NCBI GenBank assembly: GCA_951812925.1
Contig: OX638368.1
Span: forward strand, 13,877,287-13,941,286
DNA: 64,000 nucleotides
Origin: Calliopum simillimum
Taxonomy: Eukaryota > Arthropoda > Insecta > Diptera > Lauxaniidae
Direction of reading: 5' to 3'
Below the pieces are notes generated by a model. That model was not told the DNA's origin, searched no databases, and saw only the letters and a program-made list of their open reading frames with translations. Shown in pieces: positions 1-11,515 of the stretch; positions within the stretch are counted from its first letter, which is position 1, and the number at the start of each line of letters is the position of its first letter. Position numbers and translations under genes: made by a program.

Positions 1-549
1 TTTAAACACTTAAGCCTTGTTAACAAAATACAGTTTTTTCAAGAGTTTTACCTACTCTTTCTACTTAAGCTCAAAATATCCAAAAGAAGCTCTATAACTT
101 AAAAAGTACAAAAATAGAAATTACTTACGCAAAGCTGTTAACATTCACATGGGAACTTGAACAAACGGGAAATAAACAATTCGAAAGGAAAAAGGATATG
201 AAAAAAAGAACACAAGGATAAAAATAAACAATGCGATTAAATGACACTGTGTGGTGCCGCAGTAGCTGACAACACAGACAAAAGCTGTCCAAAACAAATG
301 ATAGACAAATATAGCGAGTAGGGGTGATGATTGTCACCTTTATAAGTAGTTAGTTGGGTTAAATTGGTTCCGTCAGTCTTGGTGGAATTTTCATGAGAGT
401 TAAATAAATATTTTGCAATAAATGTTGCTCGTAATGATGTTTTTATAAATACTTTTGATTGTTTGCTTTGCAAAGTTGTCGAATACATTTTTACAAAAAC
501 TTAGGTAGTTTTATGAAGCATGATTTCAGGATTGACTACTTTCTATATA
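1..549. other. Unassigned AT-rich DNA
   Basis: No coding region, repeat or RNA gene could be supported here. The open frames are short, AT-driven and lack recognisable motifs. Confidence 0.6.
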
Positions 550-813
550 TGAGCCGTTTATTTTGAAAGTGACCTAAGTCCATTTTGGGGCAAAAGTAAT
601 GTCATTTACATTATGGGCCGTAATAATCAGTTTTTTGCCCGATAATCCTTTTTAAATATAACGCCATAAATTTCACACAATGTGGTAAGCTTTTTGTAAA
701 GACACAACTCATCTTTATTCGTTCTGAATAAAATGATAGTTAATTCATTATACGTATATAGCATTACTTTTGCTTCGAAATGGACCTAGGCCACTTTCAA
801 AATAAACGGCTCG
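550..813. mobile_element. MITE-like TIR element with TA flanks
   Basis: The left end TGAGCCGTTTATTTTGAAAG is matched in inverted orientation by the right end ending AAATAAACGGCTCG. The inverted match continues inward through a shared 'GGACCTAGG / GACCTAAGTCC' block to about 605 on the left and 760 on the right. TA dinucleotides flank both ends (548-549 and 814-815). The interior is non-coding. The length of about 264 bp and the TA flanks fit a non-autonomous Tc1/mariner-type MITE; the family is inferred only from these. Confidence 0.65.
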
Positions 814-2239
814 TACATTTCTAGATAATTGTGGCTTCAGCAATAACCAAAGCTTTTTACAATTCTGTAGCATTATTTTTGTACGCTCCAAGCTAGTTGT
901 ATTGTTAACGTTATTGTGATTGTTTCGTAATTGATAATTCATGAAACTTTTTACACAAAATTGTGCAAATTGTCCTTTCTTTTATTCAACATACCTAGTC
1001 CTTTTTTCTTTTTTCCAACTTGCGCTGTTGTTGTTTTTATGCTATCAGTTTCTTGAAACTTATTAATTAACTTCACAGCAAAATGACAAAGATGACGCTG
1101 ATAATAATCTTTTTTGTGGAAATTGTTAATGGAATGGAAAAATACGAAATGGGTAAAAGTTCTAAGAATGTGTGATTACATACTTAATAACTCTAAGATG
1201 TACCAACTATACTAAGACTATTCTACGTAAACGTAGCAATGAGCGACAGTTTTCTTGGAATATTTAAAGAGAAATCATTAAAGTTTTTATACTCAATAGA
1301 TCTAAAGTTTCTGCTACAATTTGCATATTTCCGCATAAAATTTGTGATTTTCTAAGGATTCATTAGAGTTTCCGTAAAATATGATACTATTCCTAATGCA
1401 TATAAGAAAGATAGGTACAATAAAATATTCGCTTTATTTTTTGATGAAATTGTTTGCGAAAGTAATTAGTGCTTCCTGAAAACTTCTTTCAAGGCTAAGA
1501 TGATATTTATCGATCGAATTTTAAGAAACTCTAAAAAAATTAAAGTGACATATTTTTAAGTGTAGGTACTATGTTTAGAGAGTAGTGGTTTGAAATTCAA
1601 GCATAATCATATTTTAAAAATTTAGACCAAGATAAAAAATTTTGAAAGTATCTTTGCGTAATCGATTAAAATTTGGGTTGACATATTCCATTTGTATAAA
1701 AATTGGTAAAAATTTAGTATTTGATATAAGAAGAAATGTAGTAAAATAATTTTTTGAAATTCCCAAAAAAATCCAAGATAGCGGCCGTATAAATTCCGAT
1801 CCAACTTTTAGATATGCACATGTTTGAAAATTCATAGCTCCTCGGATTTCGATTTGATTTGAATGAAGTTTTCAGGAAAAGTGCAGAAAAATATGAGCTT
1901 TAAAAAAAGAGCTACACTGAAAAAACATGTTATTTCTAGTGGAAAAAAACTTTTTCTCTTTTTTAAAGCCAACTTGGTGCACCCATAGTAATTACATACA
2001 TAGTTAAGTATTTTGTGCTGTAATAGTATAAATACCTACTTTAATTTTTGTAAATTGCACATGAAAGTTTCTTCGAAAATTACACCAAAATACGACTTTA
2101 TCTGTCCCCACCATTTTCTTAATATTTTTATTTATTGGAGATACAGAATATACGGCTTTAACCAAAAAAACTTAAAACTAAACCATAACTTGTATTTTCT
2201 AGCACAAAATTTTATATCATTTGATAAGTTTGACATTTT
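814..2239. other. Unassigned AT-rich DNA
   Basis: No gene is supported. The stretch at about 1600-1990 reads like the inside of an old transposon ('gcggccgtataaattcc', 'agctcctcggatttcg'), but no ends or coding motifs could be found. Confidence 0.5.
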
Positions 2240-2751
2240 GATGGGTATGTTTCCTTAGACGTCATGTGGTCAAACCATTTGTCGATGCACTTTGTCTAGT
2301 AAAAGGTCTTTCTATAACATTAGTTTTAAACGCCTCAGTCACTTATTTGTGTGATATAAATGATTGTCTTTTATCTAATCTTTAATTTTTGGAAACAAAA
2401 TAAGTCACTGGGTCCCAAGTTTAGACTGTAAGGCTGGTGATCTTTTGAGTTCTCACATACTCACTTGTTGTAGCCGATGCCTGAGAAATGCATTGTCCCA
2501 GTGCAAAATGCATTGTTGATTTTGATAGGTTCTTTCAATTAAACGAAAACTTGTGGCTAATAACTATTTGCACCCCAATATGTTTTAATGCACTTTTCGT
2601 TCCCAAGATCTGCAGTAGCTACATGATTGGTTTTCGTGAAAAAATACGCCACGATTTGCTTTGCATCCCTCCAACTTATGTTTCTCGAATGGAAAAATAC
2701 AAGCAGTTGATTGTTTCCCAAATGCATTTTTAATGCTTTAGCAAAATACAT
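2240..2751 (-). pseudogene. Decayed mariner transposase (C-terminal half)
   Basis: Read on the minus strand, this stretch holds scattered but ordered pieces of a mariner transposase of the SETMAR/irritans-like type. In order they are: FFTKTNHVATADL at about 2660-2610 (family: FFGKTGHVAT), TYWG near 2570, HQPYSLNLGPSDLFCFQKLK at about 2440-2380 (family: HPPYSPDLAPSDFFLFPK.K), and KCIDKWFDHM near 2290-2260 (family C-terminus, RMQKCIDLNG-like). Spacing between the pieces roughly matches the family. Several stop codons and frame changes show it is dead. The N-terminal half is not visible; the palindrome that starts at 2762 abuts the relic and may have interrupted it. The family assignment rests on motif order, so confidence is moderate. 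Confidence 0.55.
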
Positions 2752-2761
2752 ACAATAACAT

Positions 2762-3021
2762 TAACTGCAACGTTGTTGAAGTTATCAAAACAATATCTTG
2801 GCTCGTTACCGAGATATAGCCATATGAAAAAATCGAAAAATCGCTCAAAATCGCTCAAAGTTGCAATTTTCAGCTGGATAATTATAATTATAATGCTGAA
2901 AATTGCAACTTTTTGCCTCAAATTGGATTTTGAACAATTTTTCAATTTTTTTATATGGCTATATCTCGGTAACGAGCCGAAAAAATTGTTTTGATGACTT
3001 CAGCAATGTTGCAGCTATTGA
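2762..3021. repeat. Palindromic hairpin element, arms ~125 bp
   Basis: The left arm (from CTGCAACGTTGTTGAAG) and right arm (to CTTCAGCAATGTTGCAG) are inverted copies. They include GGCTCGTTACCGAGATATAG at about 2800-2820 and its complement at about 2957-2977. The centre is near 2888 in an AATTATAATTATAAT stretch. No coding capacity is seen. It directly abuts the mariner relic. This could be a MITE or a palindromic satellite unit. Confidence 0.75.
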
Positions 3022-4790
3022 ATAGAAAGAAAAAAAATGCCGAACAAACTTAACCGCAAAAAAATCATCTAGTGCCCTAAAATCGCAAAAATGACCATAA
3101 AATCCTTATATGAGCCAACTTTGCAAACCACTCAAGCAGAATTACTTGCTTCGGCGAGTACTTCCGACGCCTTATAAAATATCAAATTTTAAATTTGTAC
3201 ATTGTTTTGAGTACCGAAGCATTGAATTGCATAGTTTTGAGTGAATCACCCACATATTCATTACTAACTCACTTCAGTAATTTTCAAAAAATTAAGCTTT
3301 CAGAAGGGATAAGAAATGTATAGTAATTGTGTTCAAAGTATGTCTATAGCACCAAAAAAAGTTAAAAAAATGTGATGTCAACATGAGTTCATTAAATTGT
3401 TGTCTGAGTCAAATTGTGGCTCAGTTATTGTGTCTTTGTTATTATCAGTGTCATTGTGGTTGTATTTTTGTTTTCTGTGTAAGACTTAATACTCAGACTT
3501 ACAACAAATGCTTCTAGCTTTTTGGATTGTATCACAGTTTGAACATAACAATAAATTTGTTAAAAAAAATCTATAAATATATGTATTGTTGCTCATAAAA
3601 CCTGTTATACAAGAAACTTTGACAGGAAAGTTGGTTATCCTTTTTTGTTGTATCCAGAAAATATACAGCAAATCACAATAAATCGAATTAAAGCCATTAA
3701 ATGCAATCGGAAAGTATTAAAATAAATTATCACTAATACGACCAGTTGACCAAAAAAGGAGAATGTTCAGTTTTCACACATCGAATGCTAAACGGTGCTT
3801 AACTGCAAACGCATTAAAGGCAGACCAGAAAGTGGTTAAGGATTAGCTGTAAGCAGTCCTATAAATTTACTTTTCAGACAAAAATAACAACATTTACTGG
3901 TAGCAAAACATTAGTAAGTAAATCGAGGACTTATGTTATTCCTGAACACTTTTTTAACCATTTTACCACTAAGCTGTTGAACAGGCAGATGCTCAATGTA
4001 ATAAAAGATGTTGAGCACACCTGAAACAAATTCCATTAAATGAATTCACCCGCTCTCTCTAGTTTGTAGTTAGTTCTACCTTAAAAGACTATTCAAATAC
4101 AAACAATTGAGAAACTTTAAGGAAAACATTCATGATAATATTTTTCAAATTCAACAGCACAAAAAAAAAAAAAAAAAAAAAATACCAAAATGAAAGTGCA
4201 CCAGGTGGTAAAAAGAGCAAAAACTCCCACAGTAGGCACTGTGACAGACTTAATATAAAGCACTTTAAAGGTCACACTCAATGCAGAAACAGCTATGAGA
4301 CGGGAAACGAACAAAACAAAAGTCGAAAAAATTAACTACAAAACGGAATTTGATCAAGCATCGATAGCAGCTGTGCCGCATAGCGATTGAGTAATCAAAA
4401 TTTTTAACAATGAACAAGAGGAAACGAAAAACAAAAAAAAATTCGAAAAGAAAATTTTGCTCCCAATACAATTGCAGCAACTAGCATCCGTTTCCGGTAG
4501 TACATGCAGAAGCATTGACGTTGGCCTTGTTGATATTGTTCTGAATTATACATTTGCTGTCATTCAATCATATATCTAGTGATGTTGAAAGACTAGGAAA
4601 TAAAATCTTGTTTTTCTAAACTTATAAGTTTTTTATACAATATGAATTTCATAAAGTGTTTGATATTTTAAGATTGATAATCCTTATGGTTCATAAGACT
4701 CACAGTACCATAAAAGCATGGAAAATTTTACGCAAATATCCTAATCAAAGCAGTGGCTGCAAAATAATAACAGCAAAAAATTTAAAAATA
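3022..4790. other. Unassigned AT-rich DNA
   Basis: Nothing beyond simple sequence is supported, for example the A-run at about 4160-4181. The open reading frames here are low in complexity and show no homology that I recognise. Confidence 0.5.
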
Positions 4791-4809
4791 ACATGACGTA
4801 TGAGTAACT
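4791..4809 (+). other. 18-base dispersed motif, copy 1
   Basis: The word ACATGACGTATGAGTAAC lies in unrelated AT-rich flanks. Four more near-identical copies lie at 7468-7488, 16421-16438, 17741-17758 and 19175-19195. Function is unknown; a protein-binding site or a remnant of a small repeat are both possible. Confidence 0.5.
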
Positions 4810-5839
4810 TTTTTTTTAGTTTAACTCGATTCGTATATTTCTGCCAAACGGGTTTTGTAAACTTTTCCAAGTTTTGTTTTTTTTAGAGTTATTTGGAACA
4901 AGAATATCCTACAAAAACCTGGAAATAGTCAGTAGTAGGTATAACAAGTAATCGGTTGCAGTATGTGGTACAGCAAATGTCGAAAAAATGATTTTTTATC
5001 CCACCAAACACTCAATTCAATTTCGAATAAATTTTTTCATTTGTTGAATTTATGAAGAATGTCGCTCTTTTGATGACAACAATGCAGATTCATTTAGAAA
5101 TTTTTTTTTTTTCATACATTTATTTTGCATATGGGCTTTCAAGCATAGGGTTGTTTAAAACGTTTGCAAATGTGCTTATAAAAAATGTAGGCACGGAAGA
5201 AAATGTGGTAAAGATGTGTACAAAAAACTTAAAAAGAACCGCTAAAAATTGGATAGTAAAAAAAATATTGCCATTTCATATCATCACATTTTGACTTAAG
5301 ACTTGTTCCATAGGTTGTTCCAAAGGTTACGGAGCTTCTGGGCGATGATAAAAAAAGGTTAGACCAAAAATAGAAAAGTTGCACATGAGGACGGGCTTAA
5401 AATGTACCCCCTTGCTAAGGACTATTTCTAAAAAAAACTATTTTGGTCCACAATTTTGTAGTTCGAATAATTTCCTGTAGAAAATTCATAAAATTCGTTT
5501 TGCAGCATTGCAACAATGTGTACACATCAGAGAAATAGTCATAAAATTTGGCTTGTGCAGTGTAAAGTGTGCTTCCACACTTCACACTTAGGCTAAAGCT
5601 TGAATCAAACAGTATTAGATTGAACTTTATGTTATATTTCGAAAAAAATTTGTATTTAAAAAGTTAAAATTCTTGACAATAGAAATTTTGGCTTTTGTAT
5701 GATAAATGCGATAAATAGAATCAAAAGAAAACTTGGACAGTGCTGTAAGTCAAAACTCATTTAATAAAAATATATTGATTTGATTATTGGCTGTCAAGAA
5801 CTTACTTCAAAGTTTTTAGTTTAATTTAGTTAAGTTAAA
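4810..5839. other. Unassigned AT-rich DNA
   Basis: No gene is supported. Around 5440-5500 the phrase 'ccacaattttgtagttcgaa' loosely recalls the interior of the inverted repeat at 53180-54922, but it is too weak to annotate. Confidence 0.45.
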
Positions 5840-6190
5840 GCAGTTCAAGGAATCCGTCGGCAAAAAAAAATAATGAGAATATTGACGAAGGTGTTCTCTT
5901 TCTGCACGAGAACGCGCTTTGCACAAGAGTATTGTTGAAATGCCTTTCCTGCAGAAGGTGGGCTTTGAGTTTTTGGCTCACTCAACTAAGAGTCCAAAAC
6001 TGACTCTCAGCAATTATTACCTTTCCACAAACATGAAAAAAGAACTTCGTGGAAAAAAATTTTCAAATGAAGAAATTAATGATCCGGTTTCAGAATTTTT
6101 TTTTTCTAAGGTAGGTAGGTATAAGTCAGTTGAAAGATAAGAAAAATTTATTGGGGTATCTGAAGAATATGTTGGACTGGAAAACTAAAT
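5840..6190 (+). pseudogene. Decayed mariner transposase (C-terminal part)
   Basis: On the plus strand the sequence reads FLHENA (family: FLHDNAP, second catalytic Asp replaced by Glu) near 5890. After a frame change comes HKSIVEMPFLQKVGFEFLAH, then the degraded third catalytic block (SPKLTLSNYYL, family YSPDLAPSDYYLF, Asp residues lost), then MKKELRGKKFSNEEI at about 6031-6075, and a remnant of the C-terminal RW.KCI..GEYVE block at about 6140-6180. This order and spacing are characteristic of mariner transposases with the 'NMKK.L.GKKF' signature. It belongs to a different subfamily from the copies at 2240 and 11516. Frameshifts, an in-frame stop and lost catalytic residues make it inactive. 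No terminal repeats were found. Confidence 0.65.
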
Positions 6191-7467
6191 TTGTATTTTA
6201 TTTCCATTGCCCACTCTCCATTTCGTAAACTTAAAATGTTGCCTCGTACATTTGGGATATAAATCTTTAAATTTTTTACCACAAAAATCCATTGTTGAAA
6301 CAAAAATTTGATGTTTCGGACACAAAAAATGAGTAAAAAAAACGCCTGATCATTTTTCTCCAAAAAAAAATTTTTTACATTATGAAAAATAAATTAAACG
6401 GTTTAATAAATTTAAAAATGGATGCTTATTTAGAATATTATAATACATTGAAGTATGCAATTAAACGTGCGCCAACAAGTGTTCTTACTTGTTTTATTTT
6501 TTTGACAGTCTTCAATTTTTTCCCATTTTTGTGTTCGTTGATTTCTTGGGGCGTTTTCACCTACTCAAAGAAATTTCTGTTCTTATTTTCAAAAAATTTT
6601 TAATTTAACAATCTTTAAGTTTATTTTCAAATTTTCAGCAAGCGGATCTTATGAGGGATAGAATATTATAGCCATAAGACTTAAATTTGTACATATTCCC
6701 ATCAATTTGGTCTGCAATTTAATGATGTTTGCTATTTTCTTACACTCATTTCCATGAATTTTTGTATTTTTGCTTTAACAAAGCCACTAACAAGGCAATT
6801 TCAAAAATAATAATGATGTACTTTAAATTATCACCGCTGGCAAAAAAATTTTTTTGACATTTGAAATGAGCAGCAACAGCAATGCTTCATTAGCCAATGC
6901 TTTGTTGACTGTTCATGTCACTAGCGTTGTCTTTTTACACTTAACTGCTGCTGCTTTGCAAAAAACTTCCGCTTTGATTTGCTTTTTTTCCTGTTCAAAT
7001 ATGGCGCCCTAGGCAACAAGGCAAAAGCAAAGCAAAAGCGATTAATTTAGAAAAAACCTAAACAAAACATAAGTAGGAAAATATAAAAGTTAAACTACAC
7101 AAATTGCAGTACAAAAATTGATTCCTGGAAAGATGAGCAAAAAAGAAAATAGAAAAAAATATTTGCACATTAAGTAAAACAATGAAATAAGGAAGTTAAG
7201 TAGAAGAAAACAATGATAGAATAAAAGCACAATAAACCATGTATGCCTCATTATGAGAAATAAACAAATAATGACATTGCATTAATACGACGGAAACCCT
7301 GACTTTTGTCTCGAATTTTTGTTTATTCTGTTGTGTTTCTTTTTTATAATTGTGTGTGCATACTTGAGTTGCCTCTTGTTCCTGTCCTAATAATTGCTAA
7401 TTAACATAATGCATTACTTTCAATAGTATTAGTACAGGCAATTTATTATAAAGCTTCACAATAAAAT
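6191..7467. other. Unassigned AT-rich DNA
   Basis: No gene, repeat or RNA is supported in this stretch. Confidence 0.5.
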
Positions 7468-7488
7468 AATGCTCATACGCCATGTTGT
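7468..7488 (-). other. 18-base dispersed motif, copy 2
   Basis: The plus strand shows ATGCTCATACGCCATGTTGT; the complement reads ACAACATGGCGTATGAGCAT. It matches the other four copies at the ACATGRCGTATGAG core while the flanks differ. Confidence 0.5.
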
Positions 7489-8612
7489 ACAATACAAAAT
7501 TATTTATATTGTAAAATAAAACTTATCATAATATGTAAGCTTTTTAGCAGCCATGAAACAATTCATCATATTTTTTTAGAGCACAAGTATGCTGTCCCAA
7601 TTGTAAAATCATTGAAGATCTAAGTATATAACATCAAACCATTTTCTTAAATCTCACAGTTTTCCTTTCCGGTTTAATTTTTGTGCCAAAAGCCATAAAT
7701 TTATGATTATAAATTATTTACTTGAATTACATGCTCTTTAGCTGATTTTCTATATATTTGCCTCATATATTTTCTACTATTCTTTCATATTTGTATGCAA
7801 AACGGAAACCGCAAAATACTGTTTTGTTGTAAATTTTATTGGACGAAAGCGTACGCACATAACAACTTCCGCCATGCGTTTATTTATTTGTTTGCGTGAA
7901 AAATCTATTGACAGTAAAAATAGTTGCGACACAATTTCTTCCGTCAAGTATGTGATAGTAAAAACCATAAGTATGCTTGAGTTATTTCAAAATGTTTGTT
8001 AATGATTCAAATAAACAGTTTTTATTGATATTAAAATCGTTGTTTTAACTATCATTAGAGAAAGCAATCAAATATTTCCATTACAGTGTGTTGAAATTTA
8101 ATATGATTTAAAAATATTTTGAGAAAAATTTTTTCTTTTTTTGCTTGTAGTTTTATTGCATTTCGGCAATTTTATTATTCTGCTTCGATGATATTTATAA
8201 AATTTTGATTACAAGATTTCGAAACAACTTTCCTATGGCTAAGAAATTTTCGAGTTTGATAATTTTTTGCTTTTATTTGGTTCTTTTAGTAAAAATTAAC
8301 TTTAGTAATATATAAACATTAGACTACAAACTTATGTTTTGAGTGAGTTTCACAGGTGACACGTTTGAAAAAAAAAACATTTTTTTTTTATATATATCAC
8401 AAGCTCCAGCTCATTTGGTCGCTAAAGGAAATGAGTTCAATACTTTGCAATAAAGTGGAAGCAAACGTTTTTGTCACTAACTTTAAAAATTTTATAAAAT
8501 TGAATCTATTTGGTTAATGTTAGTTCTATAGTTTGCATTTCACATTGTTTTGTCACTTTTTTATGATACGACATATATTTTTACACTTAATATTTTTATT
8601 TAACTATGAATT
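7489..8612. other. Unassigned AT-rich DNA
   Basis: Nothing supportable beyond AT-rich sequence and short homopolymer runs. Confidence 0.5.
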
Positions 8613-8613
8613 A

Positions 8614-9890
8614 GGGCTGTTCAAAAAAAAAAAATTTTTCGAATTTCCAAGATATACTTTGGCATCACGATCTACATCATGACAGAATATCCCAAAAAAT
8701 TTTTCAGATTTTTAAATTCATATTTAAAGGTGGCTCAAAGCAGAAATATATTTTTATTATTTTTTTTTTAGCATTAATTATAAAATGTTGTCAAACAATT
8801 TGAAAAATTTGTTTTAGAGTAACTTAAAAACATTCAGTTTGTTTGTTTTTTAATGAACTTTAAAACCTATGTTGTAATTTTGACAAAAAAAAAATTTACA
8901 CTTCTTAAAAAACGAAAAACTGCCCTAAGAAGGCGAAATTTTACGGTTTTTCAAAGAAAAAAGTCATCGTGCTTTAAACGAAATGAACATTTTTTAATTT
9001 ACAAGATCTCATTCAAAAGAGCTCTTAAAAACCTTCAAGACAAGACATGCTAAGATTTTTTTGAGCCAGCAGGCTCGATGACATAACGTTTGAAATATAG
9101 TAATGCAGCCCTGTGAAAGGCAAAACGCTTTTTACTCAAGAGGGAGGCATCTTACAAAAAAGTGCCCATGGCATAAAATGCTTAGAATCATCCAAGGAAC
9201 AAGTGTGAATTGTTTTTTTTTTTTTTGGAAAGTTTATTAAAAATGACGTTAAAAAATTTTTTTTTCTAAAATTAAGTAAAAAAAAAAAAAACAATTTACA
9301 CTTGTTCCTTGGATGATTCTAAGCATTTTATGCCATGGGCACTTTTTTGTAAAATGCCTCCCTCTTGAGTAAAAAGCGTTTTGCCTTTCACAGGGCTGCA
9401 TTACTATATTTCAAACGTTATGTCATCGAGCCTGCTGGCCCAAAAAAGTCTTAACATGTCTTGTCTTGAAGGTTTTTAAGAGCTCTTTTGAATGAGATCT
9501 TGTAAATTAAAAAATGTTCATTTCGTTTAAAGCACGATGACTTTTTTCTTTGAAAAACCGTAAAATTTCGCCTTCTTAGGGCAGTTTTTCGTTTTTTAAG
9601 AAGTGTAAAATTTTTTTTTGTCAAAATTACAACGTAGGTTTTAAAGTTCATTAAAAAACAAACAAAATGAATGTTTTTAAGTTACTCTAAAACAAATTTT
9701 TCAAATTGTTTGACAACATTTTATAATTAATGCTAAAAAAAAATAACAAAAATATATTTCTGCTTTGAGCCACCTTTAAATATGAATTTAAAAATCTGAA
9801 AAATTTTTTGGGATATTCTGTCATGATGTAGATCGTGATGCCAAAGTATATCTTGGAAATTCGAAAAATTTTTTTTTTTTTGAACAGCCC
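8614..9890. mobile_element. H3 hairpin transposon, full copy A (1.28 kb)
   Basis: The element starts GGGCTGTTCAAAAAA and ends TTTTTTGAACAGCCC, with TA on both sides (8612-8613, 9891-9892). The two halves are almost perfect inverted copies of about 610 bp, meeting in a short AT-rich loop near 9235-9275 (around 'TTTATTAAAAATGACG'). A second full copy lies at 45217-46494; broken copies lie at 26743-27368 and 58968-62735. No transposase is present. The arms contain a mirrored open frame of 66 codons (8853-9053 plus, 9451-9651 minus), which is most simply a by-product of the symmetry. TA flanks suggest mobilisation by a Tc1/mariner-type transposase in trans; if transcribed it would form a very long RNA hairpin (inference). 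Confidence 0.85.
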
Positions 9891-9892
9891 TA

Positions 9893-11029
9893 CTATGTAT
9901 ATTAAGTAATTAAAAATGCTTTTTAACCTCACTACATTTTTCATTAAATCCATATTAATAACATTAAATAAGTATGTTTTTTAATATCAAAACTAATAAA
10001 AACAGGTGATAGTAAAAATATGCCGCATCAAAGAAAATATATGCATGAATATTTCAATAAAAAATAAAAATTCAGCTTAAGTGCATTGACCACGTATAGT
10101 GCACGTAAGTTAAAATTGTCAGAAATTGTTTGCTGCATATTTTCACTAGTAAAATGTATATAGTTGGCCGTTTATTTTCTAAACAGTTAACACCAATTGC
10201 AATAACAACAAAATCTTATTGTACGCAGAAGGATAAAATAAACTCAGTGACAGTATGACGCTTAGCTGGCAGCAGATAAAACATCAAAAAAATATAACAA
10301 AAAGCTTTAACCAACAAATATATGCAGTTGCACATACATAAAATAAATTCTGGCATACCTGAAAAATTTAATTGAGTATTTTATAGTCAAAATCCTTAAA
10401 ATCCTGTGGTGCAGCAACACTACATGCAGCATTTTGTGGCTATATATACACTGCGTTTTAGGCCATACAACTGTTGGTATTTAAAATTTAATTTATTTAT
10501 TTAAATCTACTTGTTGGTTTTTCTTCAAATATTAACGTACCTACCAAAGTATGTCAGTTTATGCGAAAATAAAATTAGGTCAACCGACATAAAAATAATA
10601 TCAATATTGTATGTGGACATAAGTGACGGTATTTTTCGAACAATTGTTCTTTTTTTGGGTATTTACTATGTGAGGCAACAAGTCGCTGGGCACTTGTATG
10701 ATACTTCCACATATTTATTTTATATTGTTTATTAAATTTAAATTGATTTAATATGATTAACATTGTATTTGAAATGTGTTAATTAGTATACTAAGAAATT
10801 TAAGGAAAACAAACAAAAAGTGTATTAAAAAAATTAAACGCAAAATTAAAGGCTATACATTTACCTATCTGAAAAAATACCCGTTTTTTCCAACATCTGA
10901 TTCACAAAATAGTGTCAAAATCTCTTGAGTTTTGAAAAAATCGATTTTTCTGCTTAAAAATGTTAGTCGCAGTAAGCGCATGAGTGACATATGAATAAAT
11001 TTATGTGCATTCAATCAAATCAATTAAGA
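9893..11029. other. Unassigned AT-rich DNA
   Basis: No gene or repeat family was recognised. Open frames here are short and without motifs. Confidence 0.5.
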
Positions 11030-11240
11030 TAAAATCAACTCAAAGTGAAAAATGGGCGGTGCCACTCCCCAAAAACAAATTCGTCATATTCGTCATATCT
11101 ACGAAACTATTAAACGCAGATATAGATAAGATTTGGTATGTTTGTAAGAGGCAAAGAGAAAAATAATATCCACTGAAAAAGTGGGCGGTGCTACGCTTAC
11201 AAATAAAAAACTTATCATATCTCCGAAACTATTTGAGCTT
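11030..11240. repeat. ~130 bp satellite-like dimer (GGGCGGTGC type), locus 1
   Basis: Two diverged units each contain 'TGAAAAA(G)TGGGCGGTGCYAC' followed by '...TCATATCTMCGAAACTATT'. The GGGCGGTGC cores start near 11050 and 11180, giving a period of about 130 bp. Related dimers are at 14090-14300 and 18150-18390. Confidence 0.55.
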
Positions 11241-11394
11241 TTAATTTTTTTAAAGAAAATGTGTCCTTGTAGTGAATTATTTTTTTGTACACTTTTTTGT
11301 CAAAAAAAATAACCAAAGTGCGGCGACCGGCAGCGAGTAAAGGTGATAATTATAATAGTGAGTTGCATTAGTTAGCACAGTGTTGAGCCAAGCC

Positions 11395-11513
11395 GATACT
11401 GTGAAGGTAAATATCTCGCTAACCGTTATATCTACAAAAAAATTTGGTTCCACAATTTTATACCTATAGTTTAGGAGATATGGTCCAGTGAAATTTGACT
11501 TTCCGATCCAATA
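11395..11513 (+). repeat. Fragment of the 53-55 kb inverted-repeat family
   Basis: The text ATATCTCGCTAACCGTT, then 'ccacaattttatacc', then GGAGATATGGTCCAGTGAAA and 'gactttcc' follows the order found inside the element at 53180-54922, although the block between is shorter here. The deleted mariner at 11516 is inserted directly at its right edge. Confidence 0.65.
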
Positions 11514-11515
11514 TA

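Noticed and set aside
8614..9890. Interpretation of the hairpin as a Drosophila FoldBack (FB) element
   Set aside because: FB arms are built of short tandem repeats and give 9 bp target duplications; here the arms are not tandem and the flanks are TA.
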